Shown: in pieces, positions 8,091 to 16,096 of the stretch
Layout of the letters: the number at the start of each line of letters is the position of its first letter
Position numbering within the stretch: position 1 is the first letter of the stretch
Assembly: GCF_002127225.1 (NCBI RefSeq)
Contig: NZ_NFUR01000001.1
Span: 807,592-871,591, forward strand
Reading direction: 5' to 3'
DNA: 64,000 nucleotides
From: Sphingomonas sp. IBVSS2
GTDB lineage: Bacteria > Pseudomonadota > Alphaproteobacteria > Sphingomonadales > Sphingomonadaceae
Program-made: the position numbers and the translations under genes
The notes under the pieces: generated by a model
Seen by the model: only the letters and a program-made list of their open reading frames with translations
Told to the model about the DNA's origin: nothing
Database searches by the model: none

Positions 8091-8486
8091 ATGGCCTCGC
8101 AGCTTTCGCCCGAACTTGCCATCCGCATGCGCCGCGCCGCGTTCAACCGCGCGCTGGCGGAGGCCGATCTCGCCGCGATCGGGCCGCTCCTCGCGCCCGA
8201 CGTCGTGCTGGTGGCGGGCACCGATTCGGCAGTGATCGCGGGCCGCAAGGCACAGCTGCTCGCCTGGAAGCGGGAATTCGCCGCGCCCGATCGCACCGTC
8301 TATGCCCGCACGCCGGAGGCGATCACGCTTTCCCCGGTGGCGCCGATCGCGTTCGAGCACGGCGCCTGGCAGGGCATGTCTTCGCGGAACGGCGCGATCG
8401 AGGCGGCGGGCGCCTATACCGCCAAATGGCGTCGGTCCGGCGGCGAATGGCTGATCGAGGCCGAGCTCTACCTCACGCTCGCCTGA
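8091..8486 (+). CDS. NTF2-like / DUF4440-type protein
   Basis: 131 residues without a signal peptide. The pattern fits the SnoaL/DUF4440 NTF2-like fold: helices with FNRALAEADLAAIGPLLAPD, then strands with VVLVAGTDSAVIAGRKA, AYTAKWRRSGGEWLIEAELY and a short end. Such small cone-shaped proteins bind or convert small ligands, and the ligand cannot be told from sequence. ATG 8091 has AGGGAGGG just upstream. The gene is bracketed by two terminator-like hairpins, so it is probably transcribed alone. Confidence 0.75.
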   Translation: MASQLSPELAIRMRRAAFNRALAEADLAAIGPLLAPDVVLVAGTDSAVIAGRKAQLLAWKREFAAPDRTVYARTPEAITLSPVAPIAFEHGAWQGMSSRNGAIEAAGAYTAKWRRSGGEWLIEAELYLTLA

Positions 8487-8536
8487 TATGGTGCGGTGCA
8501 GCAGAATGTAACGCACGGTAAGCCGGTGCGAAGCCT

Positions 8537-8560
8537 GGGTTTTCGCAAAAACCCTCTCTT
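8537..8560 (+). terminator. Hairpin terminator after the NTF2-like gene
   Basis: Stem GGGTTTT / AAAACCC (8537-8543 with 8548-8554), loop CGCA, followed by TCTCTT. It separates the NTF2-like gene from the yfiR-like operon. Confidence 0.55.
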
Positions 8561-8581
8561 GGTCGGCAGATTCCGCGTGAC

Positions 8582-9175
8582 TTGCCGCGAACGCTTTCGG
8601 TACCGTTATGGTTATTGGGCCGTAAAGGCCGGAAGGATCGGGTCGTTTTGTTGCTTGCTCTCGCCCTGTCGGCGATAGTTCCAGGATCTGCTGAGGTACC
8701 GATCCTGGCGGCCGAGACGCGCTTCGCGCCAGGCACAGAGGACAGCGCCGTCGCCCGCACCATCGGCGGAATCGCAAGCTACACGCGCTGGCCGGAGCCG
8801 ACTCCCACGCTGCATGTCTGCGTCGCTGGTGCAGTGCACCATGCCGACCGGCTTGGCGAGGCGGCGCGCACGGCGGGGCGGCCGGTAACGGTGCGCCGCT
8901 TGGGCGTCGGCACGGCGCCGGGCGGCTGCGACCTTCTCTATCTCGGGGCGATGCGGCCGGCCGAGAGTCTGGGCATGATCCGCGCGACGCATGGCCGCGC
9001 GATATTGTCGATCGCCGAATCCGATCCGGCATGCCGCGGCGGCGCGATGTTCTGCCTCGTGGTGGGTGCCTCGTCGATCGGCTTCCGGATCAACATCGAT
9101 GCGATCTCGCGCAGCGCCCTGCGCGTCGATCCGCGCGTGCAGCGCGTGGCAACCCTGACGGGAGGGGGAAACTGA
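8582..9175 (+). CDS. yfiR: YfiR-like periplasmic regulator (DUF4154)
   Basis: Up to 197 residues. A hydrophobic export segment (VVLLLALALSAIVPG) is followed by a DUF4154/YfiR domain, including GIASYTRWPE near the start and the family ending IGFRINIDAISRSALRVDPR. In Pseudomonas YfiR is a periplasmic inhibitor of the diguanylate cyclase YfiN; its cysteines sense redox state, and cysteines are present here too. The start is unclear: TTG 8582, TTG 8615 or TTG 8648 are in frame, with no in-frame ATG before the domain and no strong ribosome site. The stop overlaps the yfiN ATG. The symbol is given by domain and operon order. Confidence 0.8.
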   Translation: MPRTLSVPLWLLGRKGRKDRVVLLLALALSAIVPGSAEVPILAAETRFAPGTEDSAVARTIGGIASYTRWPEPTPTLHVCVAGAVHHADRLGEAARTAGRPVTVRRLGVGTAPGGCDLLYLGAMRPAESLGMIRATHGRAILSIAESDPACRGGAMFCLVVGASSIGFRINIDAISRSALRVDPRVQRVATLTGGGN

Positions 9176-10404
9176 TGGCGGGTCCTACGCAATTGCCGAG
9201 CGTGCGCCAGGTGCTCTCGAGGGTGCATTTCCGCGTCACCCTGGTCGCCGTGGCGATCGCCGGTCTCACCGTGATGCTCACCGGCTTCGCGGCGCTCGGC
9301 ATCTATGCCCGGCAGAATCTCGAGCTGATCGCGCAGACGGCGAGCTACAGCGTCGCGCCCGCGCTGGTGTTCGACGATCCCGATGCGGCCAGGCTCACCA
9401 TCGAGCCGCTGGCGGAAAGCCCGGGCGTGGCGGGGATCGTGGTGTTCGGCCCGTCCGCACACCCCTTTGCCGAGCGCGCCAAGGCGACGCTGGCTGCCGG
9501 CTCTTCGATCGGATGGGTGGCGAAGTCGCTGTTCTTTCCCCGGCCGGTGGCGGCGCCGGTCACGCAGGGTGGCCGGGTGATCGGGGAGGTCCGGGTCGAG
9601 GGCGATGCCTCGATCGTCGCCGGCTATATCCGCGCCGGGCTGCTCGGCGGCCTGGCCTGCCTGCTCGTCACCGCGATCGCGACGTCGCTGCTCGCGCGGC
9701 GGCTGCAGGAGGAGATCGCCGCGCCGCTCCAGGCCATGGCCGCCGTCGCGCATGCGGTGCGCGTGGGGCGTGCCTTTGATCGCCGTGCGCCCAGGGCGAG
9801 CATTCGCGAGATCGATTCGCTGCGGGACGATTTCAACGCGCTGCTGGCCGAGCTGGAGGAATGGCATCACCGCATGCGCGACGAGAATGCCGCGCTGAGC
9901 CACCAGGCGACGCACGACCCGCTCACCGGGCTGCCCAACCGGGCATTGCTGGAGCAGGAGCTTTCGGCCGCGCTCGAGCGCGCCCGGCGGGAAGGCACCG
10001 GCTTCGCGCTGCTCTATGCCGATGGCGACGGCTTCAAGGCGATCAACGACGAATATGGCCATGCGGCGGGAGACGCGGTGCTGGTCGCGATCGGGCGCCG
10101 GCTGCGCAAGGGCCTGCGCGCCAGCGACATCGCGGCCCGGCTCGGCGGCGACGAATTCGCCGTCCTCCTCGCCGCGCCGAGCGGAGCCGAGGCGGTGGCG
10201 CGCGCCAGCGAAGGGATCGCGCGCCAGATGGCCGCGCCGATCGCGCTGCCCGGCGGCGAGCAAGTGGTGGTGGGGCTGACCCTGGGCGCCGCCGTCTATC
10301 CGCGCGACGGCGAGGATCTGGCGGGCCTGGTCCACCATGCGGACCTCGCGATGCTCACCGCCAAGCAGGTGCGGCCCCAACATCGAAAGGAAGGCAGGAA
10401 ATGA
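9175..10404 (+). CDS. yfiN: Membrane diguanylate cyclase, YfiN/TpbB-like
   Basis: 409 residues. Membrane helix one lies at about 20-45, then a periplasmic CHASE8-like sensor (ARQNLELIAQTASYSVAPAL at 46-65), helix two at about 153-173, a HAMP linker, and a GGDEF domain from about 245. The active-site motif GGDEF is intact at 324-328. An inhibitory I-site RASD sits at 315-318, five residues before it, so product feedback is likely. There is no EAL domain, so the enzyme should only make c-di-GMP. GGAGGGGG precedes the ATG, which overlaps the yfiR stop. YfiR represses and YfiB activates this enzyme in Pseudomonas; the operon suggests the same here. Confidence 0.9.
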   Translation: MAGPTQLPSVRQVLSRVHFRVTLVAVAIAGLTVMLTGFAALGIYARQNLELIAQTASYSVAPALVFDDPDAARLTIEPLAESPGVAGIVVFGPSAHPFAERAKATLAAGSSIGWVAKSLFFPRPVAAPVTQGGRVIGEVRVEGDASIVAGYIRAGLLGGLACLLVTAIATSLLARRLQEEIAAPLQAMAAVAHAVRVGRAFDRRAPRASIREIDSLRDDFNALLAELEEWHHRMRDENAALSHQATHDPLTGLPNRALLEQELSAALERARREGTGFALLYADGDGFKAINDEYGHAAGDAVLVAIGRRLRKGLRASDIAARLGGDEFAVLLAAPSGAEAVARASEGIARQMAAPIALPGGEQVVVGLTLGAAVYPRDGEDLAGLVHHADLAMLTAKQVRPQHRKEGRK

Positions 10405-10892
10405 AGTTCGCTGCGTATCGCCCCGCGCTTGCGCTGCTGGCCCTGGTGCTGGCCGGTTGCCAGGCGTCGATGCACCCCAAGCCGCTGTGGACCGCCCCCC
10501 AGCTCGAAGTGATGCGCGCCGCCGGCTTCGTGCAGACCGATCGCGGCTGGGAGCTCAGCGTCGCCGACCGGCTGCTCTTCGCTTCCGACGAGAGCCGGGT
10601 CGACGAGAAGCAGGCCGTGGTGATCGCGCGCATCGCGAGCAACCTGCAGGCAGTGGATATCCGCCACGCCACGATCGAGGGCCATGCCGACATCACCGGC
10701 ACGCGCCGCCACAACCTGATCCTGTCGGGGCAGCGCGCCCGGGCCGTCGCCAGCGTGTTCGTCGGCGCGGGCTTCGATCGCGGCAACATCCGCACCGAAG
10801 GGCTGGGCGACCGCTATCCGATCGAGGACAATCGCACGGCCGAGGGGCGGCAGGAGAATCGCCGCGTGGTGATCCTCCTCAGCGCGCCCTGA
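10401..10892 (+). CDS. yfiB: OmpA-family lipoprotein, YfiB-like
   Basis: 163 residues. A lipoprotein signal ends at LVLAGC (Cys20), so it is probably anchored in the outer membrane. The C-terminal OmpA domain has the peptidoglycan-binding pattern, with IEGHADITGTRRHNLILSGQ and ALSERR-like RTAEGRQENRRV. In Pseudomonas YfiB sequesters YfiR and so frees YfiN. ATG 10401 overlaps the yfiN stop (ATGA). Position as third gene after a DUF4154 and a CHASE8-GGDEF gene makes YfiB a better call than a generic Pal or OmpA protein. Confidence 0.87.
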   Translation: MKFAAYRPALALLALVLAGCQASMHPKPLWTAPQLEVMRAAGFVQTDRGWELSVADRLLFASDESRVDEKQAVVIARIASNLQAVDIRHATIEGHADITGTRRHNLILSGQRARAVASVFVGAGFDRGNIRTEGLGDRYPIEDNRTAEGRQENRRVVILLSAP

Positions 10893-10926
10893 GCGGGCCG
10901 GCCGGATCGCTTTCGGGCCGGATCGC

Positions 10927-11835
10927 CTATTCCGGCCTGTCGATTCCCGGCCGCGGGCGGGCGATCACGGTGTGATCCTTGCCCTTCCAGAAGTCCTGGA
11001 CGATCTGCCAGCCCTCTTCCGCGGTCTCGCAGAAATGGAACAGGTCGAGATCCTTGGGCGAGATCACCCCTTCCTCGACCAGCGCCTCGAAATCGACGAC
11101 GCGGTTCCAGAAGTCCTTGCCGTAGAACAGCACCGGGATCGGCGCGATCTTGCCGGTCTGGATCAGCGTCAGCAGCTCGAACGATTCGTCGAAGGTGCCG
11201 AAGCCGCCCGGGAACACCGCCACCGCGCGCGCATGCAGCAGGAAGTGCATCTTCCGGAGCGCGAAATAGTGGAACTGCATCGACAGGCCCGGCGTGACAT
11301 AGGGGTTCGGCGCCTGTTCGTGGGGCAGCAGGATGTTGAGGCCGATCGTGTCCGCGCCCACGTCGCGCGCGCCACGATTCGCCGCTTCCATGATCGACGG
11401 GCCGCCGCCGGAGGTGACGACGAAATGGCGGTTCCCCGCCTCGTCGAGCGGGAAGTTCGACGCCAGCTGCGCCAGTTCGCGGGCGACGTCGTAATATTTC
11501 GATTTCTCGACCAGCCGCTCGGCGATCTTCTTCTGCTGCTCGGTCTCGGCCAGTGCGAGCAGCGCGGTGGCCTTGCTCGGCTCGGGGATGCGCGCCGATC
11601 CATAGACGACGAAGGTCGACTTGATGTGTGCCTCGTCGAGCAGCAGCTGCGGCTTCAGCAATTCGAGCTGGAAGCGCACGGGCCGCAGGTCCTCGCGCAG
11701 CAGGAAGTCCATGTCCTGGAAGGCGAGGCGGTAGGCGGGGTGCTCGGTCTGCGGGGTGCCGGTGGCGGTGTTGGCGTTCTGCACTTCCTGCTGGGCAGGG
11801 CGGAAAACGCGGCTCGGAACTCTCGTATCGCTCAT
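10927..11835 (-). CDS. LOG-family (TIGR00730) Rossmann-fold protein
   Basis: 302 residues. The nucleotide-binding motifs are SGGGPSIMEAANRGA and PGGFGTFDESFEL, the latter being the PGGxGTxxE signature of the lysine-decarboxylase-like / LOG family. Characterised members cleave nucleoside 5'-monophosphates at the N-glycosidic bond, for example to release cytokinins or adenine. This longer version has an N-terminal helical extension of about 80 residues before the fold. ATG 11835 was chosen over 11871 because the extra residues are not conserved-looking. It is convergent with the yfi operon and lies just downstream of an extensin-like gene. Confidence 0.87.
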   Translation of the reverse strand: MSDTRVPSRVFRPAQQEVQNANTATGTPQTEHPAYRLAFQDMDFLLREDLRPVRFQLELLKPQLLLDEAHIKSTFVVYGSARIPEPSKATALLALAETEQQKKIAERLVEKSKYYDVARELAQLASNFPLDEAGNRHFVVTSGGGPSIMEAANRGARDVGADTIGLNILLPHEQAPNPYVTPGLSMQFHYFALRKMHFLLHARAVAVFPGGFGTFDESFELLTLIQTGKIAPIPVLFYGKDFWNRVVDFEALVEEGVISPKDLDLFHFCETAEEGWQIVQDFWKGKDHTVIARPRPGIDRPE

Positions 11836-11871
11836 TTCGCCCGGCTTAGGCCCAATGCGGGCGCGCTGCAA

Positions 11872-12546
11872 TCAGCGGCAGAACGGGCCCCGCCCCATGT
11901 CGAGATGGAGGTGGTTGTAATGCGCCGCATTGTAATCGGGGCTCAGCACCGTGGCGAAGCGCTTGCAGGCCGATCCGTGGATCGTCTCGAGAAAGGCGCG
12001 GACCTGCTGGTCGCCGCCGCGCCAGTCGCGCTCGATCGTCACGCGCCGCCCGTCCGCCAGGACGAAGCCCGAGACATCGACCGCGTTGGCCAGCCCGTGC
12101 TCGGACATGCGCTGCGCCGATGCCGCGCCATTGCCGATGATGCCGCGGCACGAATAGGTGCCATAGGTCTCGACCCGGACCAGGTCGCTGCCCAGTATCT
12201 GCCGTGCCGCCGGGGCGACGGCGAAGCGCACCCAGGCAGTGAAGCTGCGCGCCAGCCCGCATTTCATCGACTTGAGCCCGGTCACCGGCACGCCGATGTC
12301 GAGCAGCTGCACCGCGCCGGTGACGACGCAGCCACCGCCGAAGTCGCGGTCGGGGAGGGCGGAATAGCGCACCTGCTCGCGCGACAGGTCGGCGAAGCAT
12401 TGCTGTGTCTCGCGCGGGGTCGGGCCGTTCAGCGTGACCGGGCCACCGGGGCGCTCGCGAATCGGAGGAGGGGCGGGACGATCGCCGCCGCCGCCGAACA
12501 GGCAGCCGGAAAGCAGCAGGGGCAGGAACAGGGCAAAAACGCGCAT
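11872..12546 (-). CDS. Extensin-like C-terminal domain lipoprotein
   Basis: 224 residues. A lipobox LLSGC gives a probable lipoprotein, followed by a Gly/Pro-rich linker and an extensin-like C-terminal domain with conserved cysteines. Visible blocks are GGGCVVTGAVQL, SCRGIIGNGAASAQRMSEHG, LANAVDVSGF and a final HYNHLHLDMGRGPFC. The SEHG..NAVD..and HLH residues resemble the zinc-binding site of D,D-carboxypeptidase-like (peptidase M15-related) folds, so a peptidoglycan role is possible but unproven. It is divergent from serC. Confidence 0.85.
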   Translation of the reverse strand: MRVFALFLPLLLSGCLFGGGGDRPAPPPIRERPGGPVTLNGPTPRETQQCFADLSREQVRYSALPDRDFGGGCVVTGAVQLLDIGVPVTGLKSMKCGLARSFTAWVRFAVAPAARQILGSDLVRVETYGTYSCRGIIGNGAASAQRMSEHGLANAVDVSGFVLADGRRVTIERDWRGGDQQVRAFLETIHGSACKRFATVLSPDYNAAHYNHLHLDMGRGPFCR

Positions 12547-12683
12547 GGTGGGCGCATAGCATCATCGGCGCGCGCCAGGGTCAACGCCACAAATGTTCGC
12601 CGACCCGCCCTTTCGCGCAATTGACTTTCGCGGGCGCGCCGCTAGGGCCGTCGACGGGCCACGCGGTCCCAACGCCGCGCGTG

Positions 12684-12699
12684 CTCTCTGCAAGGAGAG
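12684..12699 (+). promoter_or_regulatory. Small hairpin covering the serC ribosome site
   Basis: CTCTC (12684-12688) pairs with GAGAG (12695-12699). The AAGGAG ribosome site of serC is split between its loop and 3' arm, 5 bases before ATG 12705. Upstream, TTGACT at 12621-12626 is a candidate -35. A serC leader RNA motif is known in alphaproteobacteria; I cannot confirm that this is a member. Confidence 0.4.
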
Positions 12700-12704
12700 T
12701 CTAT

Positions 12705-13865
12705 ATGACTGATACGACTGCCGCCGACGCCGGAATTGCGTCCATTGCCAAGCCCGCCGCCAAGCCGGCACGCCCCCATTTCTCCTCCGGTCCCTGCGCC
12801 AAGCCTCCCGGCTGGTCGCCCGAGAAGCTCGCCACCGAGTCGCTCGGCCGCTCGCACCGCTCCAAGCTGGGCAAGAACCGCCTTCAATATTGTATCGACC
12901 TGATGCGCGAGCTGCTGCGCCTGCCCGAGACGCACCGCATCGGCATCGTCCCCGGCTCGGACACCGGCGCCTTCGAAATGGCGATGTGGACGATGCTGGG
13001 CGCCCGCGGCGTCACCACGCTCGCCTGGGAAAGCTTCGGTGAAGGTTGGGTCACCGACGCGGTCAAGCAGCTGAAGCTCGAGCCGACGGTGATCCGCGCC
13101 GATTACGGCCAGCTGCCGGACCTTGGCGCGGTGAACTGGGCGGACGACGTGCTGTTCACCTGGAACGGCACCACTTCGGGCGTGCGCGTGCCGGACGGCG
13201 ACTGGATCGCCGCGGACCGCGAAGGGCTGAGCTTCGCCGACGCCACTTCGGCGGTGTTCGCCTATGACCTGCCCTGGGACAGGATCGACGTCGCCACCTT
13301 CTCCTGGCAGAAGGTGCTGGGCGGCGAAGGCGCGCACGGCGTGCTGATCCTCGGCCCCCGCGCGGTCGAGCGGCTCGAGAGCCATGTACCGGCCTGGCCG
13401 CTGCCCAAGGTCTTCCGCCTGGTCTCCAAGGGCGCGCTCGCCGAGGGCGTGTTCAAGGGCGAGACGATCAACACGCCGTCGATGCTCGCCGTCGAGGATG
13501 CGATCTTCGCGCTCGAATGGGCCAAGGGCCTGGGCGGCGCCGGGGGGCTGATCGCGCGGTCGGACGCCAATGCCGCCGCGCTCGACGCGATCGTGGCGGA
13601 GCGCGACTGGCTCGGCCATCTCGCCGCCGATGCCGGCATCCGCTCGAAGACCAGCGTGTGCCTCACCGTCGAAGGCGCCGATGCCGACTTCATCAAGAAG
13701 TTCGCCGGCCTGCTCGAGAAGGAAGGCGCGGCATATGACGTCGCCGGCTATCGCGACGCCCCGCCGGGCCTGCGCATCTGGTGCGGCGCCACCGTCGACA
13801 CCGCCGATATCGTCGCGCTCGGCCCCTGGCTCGACTGGGCGTACGAAACCGCGAAAGCGGGCTGA
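12705..13865 (+). CDS. serC: Phosphoserine aminotransferase
   Basis: 386 residues. It converts 3-phosphohydroxypyruvate and glutamate to phosphoserine, the second step of serine synthesis. It belongs to the longer alphaproteobacterial SerC type: FSSGPCAKPPGW near 26-37, GIVPGSDTGAFEMAMWTMLG in the cofactor-binding region, TWNGTTSGVRVP, and the PLP lysine K203 in FSWQKVLGGEGAHG. ATG 12705 has AAGGAG upstream; an earlier in-frame codon at 12621 falls in the promoter. serA follows after a spacer filled with palindromes, so the two steps of one pathway are encoded together. Confidence 0.97.
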   Translation: MTDTTAADAGIASIAKPAAKPARPHFSSGPCAKPPGWSPEKLATESLGRSHRSKLGKNRLQYCIDLMRELLRLPETHRIGIVPGSDTGAFEMAMWTMLGARGVTTLAWESFGEGWVTDAVKQLKLEPTVIRADYGQLPDLGAVNWADDVLFTWNGTTSGVRVPDGDWIAADREGLSFADATSAVFAYDLPWDRIDVATFSWQKVLGGEGAHGVLILGPRAVERLESHVPAWPLPKVFRLVSKGALAEGVFKGETINTPSMLAVEDAIFALEWAKGLGGAGGLIARSDANAAALDAIVAERDWLGHLAADAGIRSKTSVCLTVEGADADFIKKFAGLLEKEGAAYDVAGYRDAPPGLRIWCGATVDTADIVALGPWLDWAYETAKAG

Positions 13866-13870
13866 TCCCC

Positions 13871-13991
13871 CCTCTCCCCTTCAGGGGAGAGGATCGGGGA
13901 GAGGGGCTTGTCGCGAGCCGCTCTTCTCCAGCACCGCCCCTCTCCCGCGCTTCGCTTCGCTCGCTTGCCCTCTCCCCCAAAGGGGAGAGGG
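13871..13991. repeat. Palindromic repeats of the CTCTCCCC/GGGGAGAG family in the serC-serA spacer
   Basis: Two hairpins, CCTCTCCCC-ttca-GGGGAGAGG (13871-13892) and CCCTCTCCCC/GGGGAGAGGG (13968-13991), flank single half-units (for example 13946-13955) and a GCTTCGCTTCGCTCGC run. The right unit ends 16 bases before the serA start. The same family appears at 15641-15720, 16083-16177 and inside ileS at 45483-45509. Confidence 0.8.
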
Positions 13992-14007
13992 AGAGAAAGG
14001 AATCCCC

Positions 14008-15585
14008 ATGCCCAAGGTACTGATTTCCGACAAGATGGACCCCAAGGCCGCGCAGATCTTCCGCGAGCGCGGCGTCGAGGTCGACGAGATCACCGGCAAG
14101 ACGCCCGAGGAGCTCAAGGCGATCATCGGCCAGTATGACGGCCTCGCCATCCGCAGCTCGACCAAGGTGACCGCGGAGATCCTGGATGCCGCCGCCAACC
14201 TCAAGGTCGTCGGCCGCGCCGGCATCGGCGTCGACAATGTCGACATCCCGGCCGCCTCGGCGCGCGGCGTGGTGGTGATGAACACGCCCTTCGGCAATTC
14301 GATCACCACCGCCGAACATGCCATCGCGCTGATGTTCGCGCTCGCCCGCCAGCTGCCCGAGGCCGATGCCTCCACCCAGGCCGGCAAGTGGGAGAAGAAC
14401 CGCTTCATGGGCGTCGAGCTCACCGGCAAGACGCTCGGCCTGATCGGCGCCGGCAATATCGGCTCGATCGTCGCCGACCGCGCCCAGGGCCTGAAGATGA
14501 AGGTCGTCGCCTTCGATCCGTTCCTGACGCCCGACCGCGCGATCGAGATGGGCGTGGAGAAGGTGGGCCTCGACGACCTGCTGCTCCGCGCCGACTTCAT
14601 CACGCTGCACACGCCGCTGACCGATCAGACGCGCGGCATCCTCTCGGCCGAGAATCTCGCCAAGACCAAGCGCGGCGTGCGCATCATCAATTGCGCGCGC
14701 GGCGGCCTGATCGACGAGGCGGCGCTCAAGCAGGGGCTGGAGAGCGGCCATGTCGCCGGCGCGGCGCTCGACGTGTTCCAGGTCGAGCCCGCCAAGGAGC
14801 ACCCGCTGTTCGGCACGCCCAACTTCGTCTCGACGCCGCATCTCGGCGCCTCGACCACCGAGGCGCAGGTGAACGTGGCGATCCAGGTCGCCGAGCAGAT
14901 GGCCGATTTCCTCGTCTCCGGCGGCGTCACCAATGCGCTCAACATGCCCAGCCTCTCGGCCGAGGAGGCGCCGCGCCTCAAGCCCTATATGGCGCTGGCC
15001 GAGAAGCTCGGCTCGCTGGTCGGCCAGCTCGCGCATGGCGAGCTGCGCAACATCGCGATCGAGAGCGAAGGCGCGGCGGCCGAGCTCAACCAGAAGCCGA
15101 TCGTCGGCGCCGTGCTCGCCGGCCTGATGCGCGTCCATTCGGATACGGTGAACATGGTCAATGCGCCGTTCCTGGCCAAGGAGCGCGGGCTCGACGTGCG
15201 CGAGGTGCGGCACGACCGCGAGGGCGATTATCACACGCTGGTCCGCGTCACCGTGGGCACGACGCAGGGCGATCGCTCGGTGGCGGGCACGCTGTTCGGC
15301 AATGCCGCGCCGCGCCTGGTCGAGCTGTTCGGCATCAAGGTCGAGGCCGATCTCGCCGGCCACATGCTCTACATCGTCAACGAGGACGCGCCGGGCTTTA
15401 TCGGCCGGCTCGGCACGACGCTGGGCGAGGCGGGAGTCAATATCGGCACCTTCCACCTGGGCCGCCGCGAGGCGGGCGGCGAGGCGGTGCTGCTGCTCTC
15501 GGTCGACGATGTGGTGGGCGAGGCGCTGCTCGCCACGGTCCGCGTGCTTCCCGGCGTGAAGACGGCGATGGCGCTGACGTTCTGA
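14008..15585 (+). CDS. serA: D-3-phosphoglycerate dehydrogenase
   Basis: 525 residues, the long bacterial form. It oxidises 3-phosphoglycerate with NAD+, the first and usually regulated step of serine synthesis. The NAD-binding motif is GAGNIG at 147-152, and the catalytic set is Arg231, Glu260 and His278 (in STPHLGAST). After it come the allosteric substrate-binding-type domain (about 310-445) and a C-terminal ACT domain (about 452-525, MLYIVNEDAPGFIGRLGTTL) that commonly binds serine. AAAGGA lies 7 bases before ATG 14008, just after a palindromic repeat. Confidence 0.97.
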   Translation: MPKVLISDKMDPKAAQIFRERGVEVDEITGKTPEELKAIIGQYDGLAIRSSTKVTAEILDAAANLKVVGRAGIGVDNVDIPAASARGVVVMNTPFGNSITTAEHAIALMFALARQLPEADASTQAGKWEKNRFMGVELTGKTLGLIGAGNIGSIVADRAQGLKMKVVAFDPFLTPDRAIEMGVEKVGLDDLLLRADFITLHTPLTDQTRGILSAENLAKTKRGVRIINCARGGLIDEAALKQGLESGHVAGAALDVFQVEPAKEHPLFGTPNFVSTPHLGASTTEAQVNVAIQVAEQMADFLVSGGVTNALNMPSLSAEEAPRLKPYMALAEKLGSLVGQLAHGELRNIAIESEGAAAELNQKPIVGAVLAGLMRVHSDTVNMVNAPFLAKERGLDVREVRHDREGDYHTLVRVTVGTTQGDRSVAGTLFGNAAPRLVELFGIKVEADLAGHMLYIVNEDAPGFIGRLGTTLGEAGVNIGTFHLGRREAGGEAVLLLSVDDVVGEALLATVRVLPGVKTAMALTF

Positions 15586-15640
15586 CAGGTGGGCGCGAAA
15601 CCGCCCGTCTCCCTTCCCACGCCTTTGGCGCGGGCCCTTT

Positions 15641-15720
15641 CCCTCTCCCCGATGGGGAGAGGGAGTGAGATGCGTTGACCGGGCGACTGGGCTATAGCCC
15701 TCTCCCCATCGGGGAGAGGG
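15641..15720. repeat. Two inverted copies of a 23-bp palindrome before the DUF559 gene
   Basis: Each copy is a 10-bp stem CCCTCTCCCC / GGGGAGAGGG with a 3-base loop: 15641-15663 has loop GAT and 15698-15720 has loop ATC. The loops show that the second copy is the exact reverse complement of the first. They are 34 bp apart, downstream of serA, and the second merges into the DUF559 inverted repeat at 15719. Confidence 0.85.
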
Positions 15721-16096
15721 TTGGGAGAGGGGCAGTGCCGCAAACCGACAAGGCGTTGCTTGCGCGAGCGAAGGCAATGCGCGTCAGCCCCACGCCCGCC
15801 GAGACAGCCATGTGGCGCATCCTGCGCGCCAAGCAGTTCGAGGGCGTGAAATTCGCTCGCCAAGTGGTGATCGCCCCGTATATCGCCGATTTTGTCGCGC
15901 GCTCTCGCGGATTGATCATCGAGATCGACGGCGACACGCATGCGTTACGCGACGCTCAGGACGCGCGGCGCACTTCTTGGCTGGAACGGCAGGGGTATCG
16001 GGTGATCCGGTTCACGAACTACGAAGTGGGGCGCAATCTGGACGGGGTGGCATATGCCATCGGCGAGGCGCTTGCGGCACTGCCCCTCTCCCAACC
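15719..16096. repeat. Perfect 25-bp inverted repeat bounding the DUF559 gene
   Basis: The 25 bases at 15719-15743 (starting GGTTGGGAGAGGGGCAG) are the exact reverse complement of those at 16072-16096. I aligned them base by base and found no mismatch; identity stops on both sides. The left arm contains the GTG start and first codons of the DUF559 gene, and the right arm encodes its residues LAALPLSQ. Such termini are what a small mobilisable unit would have, although no transposase is present and I see no clear target duplication. Confidence 0.75.
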
